DNA of 14,994 bases from positions 1 through 14,994 of the forward strand of contig CAZEGV010000057.1 of the NCBI GenBank assembly GCA_964511645.1, written 5' to 3'. Below are positions 1 through 6,278 of this stretch, in pieces; the first letter of the stretch is position 1; each line of letters starts with the position of its first letter. The DNA is from CAZEGV01 sp964511645. GTDB lineage: Bacteria > Bacteroidota > Bacteroidia > Cytophagales > JAAEPT01. The notes below the pieces were generated by a model, which was given only the letters and a program-made list of their open reading frames with translations, ran no database searches and had not been told where the DNA came from. A program made the translations under genes and the position numbers.

Positions 1-91
1 TTCCAGCCCCTTTTATCTCATCATCTTTCTCCATCCCATTAAACCCATACCTATAAGCGTAGCTACTATGCGTACCAGTCACGGCTCTCAC
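1..91 (-). pseudogene. RHS repeat-associated core remnant, partial at window edge
   Basis: On the minus strand, the 91 bases at the left edge read in one open frame that contains YRYGFNGMEKDDEIKGAG. This is the hallmark of the RHS repeat-associated core domain at the C-terminal end of RHS/YD-repeat polymorphic toxins, common in Bacteroidota. The frame is closed by a TAG immediately before position 91, and the preceding DNA belongs to the OmpA-family gene. The large N-terminal RHS shell is therefore absent, and only the core region (and whatever follows to the left) can be present. The GTG at 91-89 overlaps the TGA of the OmpA-family gene. The likeliest reading is an orphan RHS core/tip fragment, a leftover of recombination at an rhs locus. 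A short expressed orphan ORF cannot be excluded. The motif is clear; the extent is unknown because the window ends. Confidence 0.7.
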
Positions 92-3000
92 CTATGTAGT
101 ACTTCAAATTCAACTCTTCTATTCACTACATTTCTTTGGACACTCTCAGTTTGTACTAAAGGGTTTTCTGAGCCGTAAGAGTTCAGTGACAAACGATTAA
201 TGTCTATGCCTTGAGCCACTAAAAAATTAAATACTGTCTGCCCTCTTCTCTTTGCTAATTCTTTGTTTTCATGGAAATCACCCATAGGGTCTGCGTGAGA
301 ATGTATCACCAAAACTGCTTTGGGATGTGCATTAAGATACCCAACGATTTGTTTTGCTTTCTCTTGAGAGTAAGCTGTGATTGTAGCCCATTGATTAGAT
401 GGGAAATGAACTTTCCAAGGCAATAGCTCACCTTCGGTATAATCTTGCTTAACATCTTCTAACAATGGACTTCTTTCATTTTTATATGTGATAGGTAAAT
501 CTTCTATTGCGGTAGACAAATCCACCAATACAGATTTAGTGTATTTGTCTTTATCTAAAAGGTCTATCACCTTCAATTCTGTTCGTCTATTTAATTTCTG
601 TCCTTCTTCTGTACTATTAGATGCGTAAGGCTTTGTTTCTCCAAAACCTATTGTTACAACCCGTTTTTTACTTACCCCTTTTTTCTTAATTAAATATTTC
701 GCTACACGCTTGGCTCTCTTTTTAGACAATTTCATATTGTACTTATGAGACCCTACGTCATCAGTATGACCAGATAACTCCATAATAACTGCTGGGTGCT
801 CTTCAAATATTTTAGCTACGCCATCTAATACCTCGTAAGATTCTGGTTTCAACTTATGAGCATCAAAATCAAACAGAACATTACGCATCACAATTTTATT
901 TCCCTTCGACAAGTTCACTTGTTCATTGTATGAATTTAATTCTTCTATTCTTTCTTTCAAGTCTGTGGGCTTACCATCATTGTAAAGTACATATTGCTCT
1001 TCCACTTCGGGTAGAGGAATAATGTCTCCATCATCTGTAATCACCAATACGGTTTCGCTTGTATGTAACTGGTTAAGAGAATCTACAAAACCCATATACC
1101 GCTTAGTGTCTACCACAGCTGAGTCAGCACCTAGTTGAGTGATAATCCCACGTTTTTTTAACGCTAAAGCAAGACCTTCATTTACACCTATATCGCTTAA
1201 CGCCACTCTATGAGAATCTTCTCCTTCTATTTTTTTAGCTATCTGATGTAGTTCTTCCACAGAAACTCTATGTCCTTTACTTTCTTCCGAAGGAACAAAT
1301 CTACCATCGCTCATTTTCTTTAATAAACCATTTGCAACTGCTTCCTCTACTTTATTTCCTGATAATACATCCACAACATCAAATACATCACCATGGGCAA
1401 ACAACAACTGATTTCTATTTGCTCCATATGCTTTAGACAAAGAATCTGTTACTTTTTTCAATTCTTCTACCGAAAATATACTCATAGGAAAACCGAATTC
1501 TGACAATTGTTTTTTCACACCTACTAACGAAAACAAATCACCATTGGACATAATCATATAATCACCATCTCCTAATTGTACCTGTAAACTGTCCTTAAAT
1601 TTTATCAAATCACCTAAGGTAAATGAGGTCTCTTTCGGAAGAGAACGAGAAGCCCGACTAATATTTTCTTCTACACTGATTTTTTCAGATTGAACTATTT
1701 CATACTTTCCATTTACTTTTTTTAATACTCCTTTTGATGTCGCTTCTGCTAATTGACTTCCTGATAATATATCAACAACATTCACCACATTACCGTGACA
1801 GTACAACACTTTCTCTAAATCTCCATTATACAATTTTAACAACGAATCAGTGGCAAAATTCAAATCTTCGATTGGGTAAATACTCATCGGAAAACCAAAT
1901 TCAGCTAAATCCTTTTCAGTCCCCACTATAGAAAACAAATCACCATTAGACATAATCAGCTCATCCTTCCCTACTAATGAACGTACAGACTCTCTAAAGC
2001 GTGACAAATCTCCTAATGTGAAATGGTTTTCTATTAATTGTTTAGTCGTTGCTTTTCTAATCAACTCATCCACATCGTCTTTATGTTCTGTTTTGTATAC
2101 AACTAGTGAATCCCCATTCAAATATTCTTTTCCGTAAGGAATAACATGTATATCTTCCTTCATTTCATAATAACCATATTCTTTAGGAACATACATATCA
2201 TGCTCATTCAACACATAACCATCAGCCCCCACCTTTACACTATAAGTTTTCTCTTCTTCTAAATGTACCAAGTACCTGCCATTCTTATCTGTTTTTACTT
2301 GTCTAACAATGTCTTTGGTCTTAGCATCCATTATCACCACCAATGCTTTAATTGGTTTCCCTGAAATACCATCTGAAACAAAACCTTTCAAAACCGTTAA
2401 ATTAGGGTCGTCAAAAGGACGTCTGATTACATAAATATCTTTCTCACCATAACCACCAGCTCTATGAGAAGAATAATATCCCTTAGTTTCGTCAGCTGTC
2501 CAACCAAAAAAAATATCGTCACTAGTAGAGTTCACTGGTGCACCAAAATTTACTGCTCTACCCCAAGTACCATTATCCTGTTTCCTTGAAAAAAACACAT
2601 CGTAACCTCCCATGTTTACATGCCCCTTAGAGCTATAAAATAACACCTCTGAAGAGTTGTGTATAAAAGGTGCATCTTCATCATATTCAGTATTTACATT
2701 TTCTCCTAAATTAATAGGCTCACTCCACTCATCATTCTCATCTAATTCCGAAACGTAAATATCTAAACCGCCATAACCACCAGTTCTATCACTTGCCAAG
2801 TACAAAAGTTTACCATCTGCCGATACACTAACACTAGGATTATATGATTCTGGTTTATTAATAAACTCATTTAGTCTTTTTGGCTTTGACCAATGAAACC
2901 CACCTTTTTCATTTAATTCATATTTACTTTCATAAATCCCTTGAGTTGATTTTCTCTGCCCAGACTCATAAAAATAAATTTTAGTCGCATCTGGACTAAT

Positions 3001-3702
3001 TGAAACTGATGCATTGTGGTATTTATCATTAATTTCTTTAATGTTTTCAGGTTCTCCCCAAGTACCATCAGTGCTTTTTTTGGACATATAAATATCTTCA
3101 TAATACTCACCATCCCCTGCTACCTTATCAGTTGATCCACCTTTTCTACGGGAAGTAAAGATCATCACTTTCTCTTCTGCATCAATCAACGGCACATAAT
3201 CGGCATAAGGGGAATTGATAACATCACCTATGTTTTCAATTTTAAGCTGAAGTTCTTCTTTAAGTAGATCTATTGCCGTTTCACATTGGGTAATGTAGTG
3301 ATCCACTTCTTTCTGCTCTTCTGGATTATCTAATAATTCTCGATAAGCTAAGTATTCTTTTTCTGCTTTATCAAATTGATTGGCACTGTGGTACAACCGT
3401 CCCAAATAATAATACAACTTATCTTCAAAATCATCTTCTGACTTTACTTGCTCAAAATGGCTAATAGCATTATACAAGCCTCCTAGCTCATATTCACAAA
3501 TCGCTATTCGATAGATGTAAAAAGTATTATTGGGTGATAAACTATCTAAATACTCATAAAAAGGTAAGGCATCTCGGTACGAATTAGCATCATACAAATA
3601 AGAGGCCTCAAACTCAACTGTTTTTATTTGCCTCTCAAGAGATTGCCCCCAAGTCAGTGCTGACAAACAAATTAACACGGTCAATAAAAATTGTTTTTTC
3701 AT
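88..3702 (-). CDS. TPR-PD40-CRD envelope protein with novel repeats and two OmpA domains
   Basis: This 1204-residue protein is predicted to be periplasmic or outer-membrane associated and to bind peptidoglycan. In order: a signal peptide (1-19, ending ALTWG), TPR-like helices (about 28-160), a PD40/WD40-like beta-propeller (about 164-430) with repeated GGYGxxDIYV-type blades, a carboxypeptidase-regulatory-like domain (about 436-510), an unrecognised repeat-built region (about 561-900), an OmpA-C-like domain (about 936-1047) and a second, more divergent OmpA-C-like domain (about 1095-1202). Asp981/Arg996 and Asp1138/Arg1153 occupy the diaminopimelate-binding positions with the same spacing of 15. 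The architecture resembles PorE-type proteins of the type IX secretion/gliding machinery, but is larger. I chose the ATG at 3702 because it starts directly at MKKQFLL with a signal peptide; the frame stays open to a GTG at 3780, which would add 26 non-signal residues. A putative -7 box lies just upstream. The exact role is inferred. Confidence 0.9.
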   Translation of the reverse strand: MKKQFLLTVLICLSALTWGQSLERQIKTVEFEASYLYDANSYRDALPFYEYLDSLSPNNTFYIYRIAICEYELGGLYNAISHFEQVKSEDDFEDKLYYYLGRLYHSANQFDKAEKEYLAYRELLDNPEEQKEVDHYITQCETAIDLLKEELQLKIENIGDVINSPYADYVPLIDAEEKVMIFTSRRKGGSTDKVAGDGEYYEDIYMSKKSTDGTWGEPENIKEINDKYHNASVSISPDATKIYFYESGQRKSTQGIYESKYELNEKGGFHWSKPKRLNEFINKPESYNPSVSVSADGKLLYLASDRTGGYGGLDIYVSELDENDEWSEPINLGENVNTEYDEDAPFIHNSSEVLFYSSKGHVNMGGYDVFFSRKQDNGTWGRAVNFGAPVNSTSDDIFFGWTADETKGYYSSHRAGGYGEKDIYVIRRPFDDPNLTVLKGFVSDGISGKPIKALVVIMDAKTKDIVRQVKTDKNGRYLVHLEEEKTYSVKVGADGYVLNEHDMYVPKEYGYYEMKEDIHVIPYGKEYLNGDSLVVYKTEHKDDVDELIRKATTKQLIENHFTLGDLSRFRESVRSLVGKDELIMSNGDLFSIVGTEKDLAEFGFPMSIYPIEDLNFATDSLLKLYNGDLEKVLYCHGNVVNVVDILSGSQLAEATSKGVLKKVNGKYEIVQSEKISVEENISRASRSLPKETSFTLGDLIKFKDSLQVQLGDGDYMIMSNGDLFSLVGVKKQLSEFGFPMSIFSVEELKKVTDSLSKAYGANRNQLLFAHGDVFDVVDVLSGNKVEEAVANGLLKKMSDGRFVPSEESKGHRVSVEELHQIAKKIEGEDSHRVALSDIGVNEGLALALKKRGIITQLGADSAVVDTKRYMGFVDSLNQLHTSETVLVITDDGDIIPLPEVEEQYVLYNDGKPTDLKERIEELNSYNEQVNLSKGNKIVMRNVLFDFDAHKLKPESYEVLDGVAKIFEEHPAVIMELSGHTDDVGSHKYNMKLSKKRAKRVAKYLIKKKGVSKKRVVTIGFGETKPYASNSTEEGQKLNRRTELKVIDLLDKDKYTKSVLVDLSTAIEDLPITYKNERSPLLEDVKQDYTEGELLPWKVHFPSNQWATITAYSQEKAKQIVGYLNAHPKAVLVIHSHADPMGDFHENKELAKRRGQTVFNFLVAQGIDINRLSLNSYGSENPLVQTESVQRNVVNRRVEFEVLHR
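1267..1623 (-). repeat. Protein-level tandem repeat, copy 2 (residues ~694-812), with a degenerate third unit after it
   Basis: This is the second copy of the duplicated unit, again with two halves: FTLGDL...SNGDLFSLVG and FSVEEL...AHGDVFDVVD. Downstream, at about residues 813-900 (roughly 1010-1265), further related pieces appear: VSVEEL, and then FVDSLNQL followed by VITDDGDIIPL. These match the pattern F-x-x-S-L ... hydrophobic-x-x-x-G-D-hydrophobic of the half-units. The region is thus best read as four clear half-units plus one degenerate one. Confidence 0.7.
1684..2022 (-). repeat. Protein-level tandem repeat, copy 1 (residues ~561-673 of the OmpA-family protein)
   Basis: This is the first of two direct copies spaced 133 residues (399 bp) apart. 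Shared strings are FTLGDL, IMSNGDLFS, EFGFPMSI, TDSL and VVDxLSG, followed by a G-x-LKK end. Each copy divides into two related halves of about 55-60 residues: a half opening FTLGDL and containing SNGDLFSIVG, and a half opening YPIEDL and containing CHGNVVNVVD. DNA identity is visibly lower than protein similarity, so the duplication is old and selected at the protein level. I do not recognise the family. Confidence 0.8.
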
Positions 3703-3732
3703 AAAGTGATCTTTAAAAATATTTTTTTGTTT

Positions 3733-3740
3733 CAAAATTA
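3733..3740 (-). promoter_or_regulatory. Putative Bacteroidota -7 box for the OmpA-family gene
   Basis: On the minus strand TAATTTTG matches the Bacteroidota -7 consensus TAnnTTTG exactly and lies 30 bases before the ATG at 3702. No convincing -33 TTG is seen at the expected spacing, so this is a weak, motif-only call. With the hairpin at 3799-3834, it suggests that this gene has its own promoter apart from the comB operon. Confidence 0.35.
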
Positions 3741-3798
3741 AAAGAAACGATTGTACTCTTTTATAACTACACCATGACACATCACCAACTTTTAACGT

Positions 3799-3834
3799 AA
3801 CTTATACATACTTGGTTACAAGTATATATAAGTT
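3799..3834 (-). terminator. 16-bp hairpin between comB and the OmpA-family gene
   Basis: The arms 3799-3814 and 3819-3834 form an inverted repeat with a 4-nt loop. The only imperfection (C3807 against A3826) becomes a G-U pair in RNA made from the minus strand, so the stem is fully paired in the transcript that leaves comB. It begins 24 bases after the comB stop. The stem is AT-rich and no U-run follows, so it is not a textbook intrinsic terminator. It could be a terminator, an RNA stabiliser or processing site, or a palindromic operator upstream of the next gene. Confidence 0.5.
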
Positions 3835-3857
3835 TGAGAAAAGTCATCTTTAACGGC

Positions 3858-4568
3858 TTAACTCAAGGCAACTAATTTACCTCCTTTTAATACTGGGATT
3901 ACATCATACTTATCATCTTCCATTAAACAGAAGTCTATGTCTTTTTGAATATTCAAACGATTAAGACGTTTAAAATGAGAACAATTAGACAAAAATTTCA
4001 ATCTATCTTCTCCTGCATTTTGATACAATACTTGTGCCATCATAGCTGAGTCATGGTGACACTCAAACTCATTTTGTAACGCATCTACCACAGCCCCGGC
4101 AAATAATGTATCCTCAAGATTCACTCGACCCTTCCATCCTGCACAAAGCACCAATACATCTTTATTTTGACTAACTAAATAACCTATGATAGCTTGTTTA
4201 TTCAAAAAACTACCAATAATTACTTGATCTGCTGTTTTGGATTTATTAATAGCAACTGTACCGTTAGTAGTTGTCATAGCTATTGACTTCTCTTTCACCG
4301 TTTCAGTCATATAGCTAAAAGGTGAGTTCCCAAAATCAAAACCCTCTACTTTTTCCCCATTTCGCTCGGCTGCCGCCAAATAACCTTTTTGTTGTAAAGC
4401 CTTACATTCTTCTACAGTACTTACTGGGATAATTTCCTTCACCTCATTAGCGAAAGCAGCAGTCATACAAGATGTAGCTCTTAAGATGTCTACAATAACA
4501 ACAATCTTCCCTTCTACTGGATATAAATCTAACAAGTCAGGTGTTAAGCATACGTCAATGTTTTTCAT
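3858..4568 (-). CDS. comB: ComB-family 2-phosphosulfolactate phosphatase
   Basis: This 236-residue protein belongs to the ComB family. In methanogens the enzyme hydrolyses 2-phosphosulfolactate to sulfolactate in coenzyme M biosynthesis. Family landmarks are the N-terminal IVDILRATS segment (about residues 26-34), AERNG followed by GFDFGNSP, the TTTNGT loop, and LCAGWKGR followed by EDTLFAGA. Length is normal for the family. I chose the ATG at 4568 (MKNIDVCLTP), 18 bases after the gcvT stop; an upstream TTG at 4586 would only add MFYFRP. The gene closes the rnhB-gcvT-comB run. Most Bacteroidota do not make coenzyme M, so the physiological substrate here is open: the fold and family are clear, the pathway is not. 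Confidence 0.88.
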   Translation of the reverse strand: MKNIDVCLTPDLLDLYPVEGKIVVIVDILRATSCMTAAFANEVKEIIPVSTVEECKALQQKGYLAAAERNGEKVEGFDFGNSPFSYMTETVKEKSIAMTTTNGTVAINKSKTADQVIIGSFLNKQAIIGYLVSQNKDVLVLCAGWKGRVNLEDTLFAGAVVDALQNEFECHHDSAMMAQVLYQNAGEDRLKFLSNCSHFKRLNRLNIQKDIDFCLMEDDKYDVIPVLKGGKLVALS

Positions 4569-4586
4569 AGGACGAAAATAAAACAA

Positions 4587-5666
4587 TTATTTTAAAAAAG
4601 GAAACTTAACCACCTCTGCTTGAAGCATTTTGTTTCTAACTTCTATCAAAAACTTATTTCCTACTTTGGCTACATTAGCATTAAGGTAAGCCATTGCTAT
4701 ACCATACCCCAAAGAAGGTGATATAGTACCAGAAGTGACCACACCAATTTCTTCGCTTTCATCAAAAACTTTATATCCATGACGAGCAACTCCTCTATCA
4801 AGTACTTTAAGTCCTATTAATTTTTTCTCAACACCTTTTTCTTTTTGTTCTTTTAAGAATTTAGAATTTACAAAATCGACATCAAACTTACAGATCCATG
4901 ACAGTCCCGCCTCTATTGGAGAGATTTTATCATCTATATCATTTCCATATAAACAATATCCTTTTTCGAGACGCAAAGTATCTCTTGCTCCTAGACCAAT
5001 TGCTTGGATATTGTGTTTTTCTCCTACTTTAAAAAGAGAATCCCATACTTTTTCTGCCTGACTATTCTCTAAGTAAACTTCAAACCCGCCTGACCCAGTA
5101 TAGCCCGTTGCAGAAATCATCACATCTTTATAACCCTCTACATTACAATGTGTAAAGGTGTAATATTTTAAGCCTGATAAGTCTTTATCACAAAGTTCAT
5201 TTATCACTTTTATAGCATCGGGTCCCTGTACTGCCAGTAATGAATAATCATCTGATTTATTACTGATATCAGCTTTAAATTCTTGGTTGTACTTTTCTAC
5301 CCAAGCCCAATCTTTATCTATATTGGCAGCATTAACGACTAACATATACTTTTTGTCAGCCAAACGATACACCAATAAATCATCAACAATACCACCCGTT
5401 TCATTAGGAAAGCATGAGTATTGAATATCCCCATCTTTTAATTTTGAAGCGTCATTAGACGTAATATACTGAATCAATGCCAAAGCACTTTCTCCTTCTA
5501 TCAAAAACTCTCCCATGTGAGAGATGTCAAATACTCCAACTCCTTCTCTTACAGCAAAATGCTCTGCCTTATCAGAAGTATAACGCACTGGCATATTAAA
5601 CCCTGCAAAAGGCATCATTTTCGCACCTTTCTCTATATGTTTTGACTCTAACACTAATTTTTTCAT
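4587..5666 (-). CDS. gcvT: Aminomethyltransferase, glycine cleavage system T protein
   Basis: The T protein transfers the aminomethyl carbon from lipoyl-H-protein to tetrahydrofolate, releasing ammonia and 5,10-methylene-THF (cytoplasm). The 359 residues match the usual length. Visible landmarks are the N-terminal MMPFAGFNMPVRY, FDISHMGE (47-53), GGIVDDLLVY (91-100) carrying the catalytic Asp at 95/96, the LLAVQGP segment, GYTGSGGFEVY, GLGARDTLRLEKGYCLYG and the C-terminal GxVTSGTISPSLG. No key motif is missing. Its ATG overlaps the rnhB stop by one base (TAATG), which points to translational coupling. The genes for the H and P proteins are not in this window, as is common where gcvT stands apart from gcvH and gcvP. 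Confidence 0.96.
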   Translation of the reverse strand: MKKLVLESKHIEKGAKMMPFAGFNMPVRYTSDKAEHFAVREGVGVFDISHMGEFLIEGESALALIQYITSNDASKLKDGDIQYSCFPNETGGIVDDLLVYRLADKKYMLVVNAANIDKDWAWVEKYNQEFKADISNKSDDYSLLAVQGPDAIKVINELCDKDLSGLKYYTFTHCNVEGYKDVMISATGYTGSGGFEVYLENSQAEKVWDSLFKVGEKHNIQAIGLGARDTLRLEKGYCLYGNDIDDKISPIEAGLSWICKFDVDFVNSKFLKEQKEKGVEKKLIGLKVLDRGVARHGYKVFDESEEIGVVTSGTISPSLGYGIAMAYLNANVAKVGNKFLIEVRNKMLQAEVVKFPFLK

Positions 5667-6274
5667 TATCTATTGAATAACTCTAGTTGATTGGGTAATA
5701 ATTTAAATGTCTTGCGATGATATTTTGTCACACCAAACTCTCTTATCGCTTGTCGATGGGCTTTGGTTGGATACCCAGCGTTTCTATCCCAAGCATATTC
5801 AGGAAATTCCTTTGCTAAATCCTTCATGTACTCATCACGGTAAGTCTTTGCCAAAATAGAAGCGGCCGCAATCGACATATACTTTGCATCACCTTTTACA
5901 ATACACTGGTGCTCTAGCTCTTGATATGAGTTAAAACGATTTCCATCTATCAATAATAATTCTGGTGTTTCTTTTTTGAGTCCGTCTACCGATCGGTGCA
6001 TTGCTAAAAATGAAGCGTTCAAAATATTAATTTCATCAATTTCTTTTTGCCACACAAAACCAACGGCGTAATCTAATGCTTCTTTTTCTATCTGAACCCT
6101 AAGTAAATCCCTTTTTTTAGCCGAAAGTTGTTTTGAATCATTTAATATCTCTGATTCATAATAAGGCGGTAAAATAACTGCTGCAGCTACCACAGGACCA
6201 GCAAGACAACCTCTTCCTGCCTCATCTAATCCTACTTCACAAGTCTCTACCGAATGAAAATATTGTTTTAACAC
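5666..6274 (-). CDS. rnhB: Ribonuclease HII
   Basis: RNase HII cuts RNA in RNA-DNA hybrids and starts removal of single misincorporated ribonucleotides. The 202-residue protein has the DEAGRG motif with Asp17 and Glu18, Asp110 in LLLIDGNRF, and Asp129 in VKGDAKYMSIAAASILAK, which complete the acidic metal-binding set. The G-x-G loop GRGCLAGP and the C-terminal HRKTFKLLP are also present. The start is a GTG at 6274, four bases after the stop of the LysM protein; no ATG lies in frame nearby and the N-terminus aligns with the family from here. It is tightly packed between an envelope gene and gcvT, so it probably shares their transcript. Confidence 0.96.
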   Translation of the reverse strand: MLKQYFHSVETCEVGLDEAGRGCLAGPVVAAAVILPPYYESEILNDSKQLSAKKRDLLRVQIEKEALDYAVGFVWQKEIDEINILNASFLAMHRSVDGLKKETPELLLIDGNRFNSYQELEHQCIVKGDAKYMSIAAASILAKTYRDEYMKDLAKEFPEYAWDRNAGYPTKAHRQAIREFGVTKYHRKTFKLLPNQLELFNR

Positions 6275-6278
6275 AATT

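Noticed and set aside
1734..1931. Plus-strand open frame of 65 codons inside the OmpA-family gene
   Set aside because: It lies wholly within a strongly supported gene on the other strand, has no family resemblance and arises from that gene's codon pattern.
3702..3780. Longer N-terminus of the OmpA-family protein from a GTG at 3780
   Set aside because: It would place 26 polar and basic residues before a clear signal peptide and overlap the putative -7 box.
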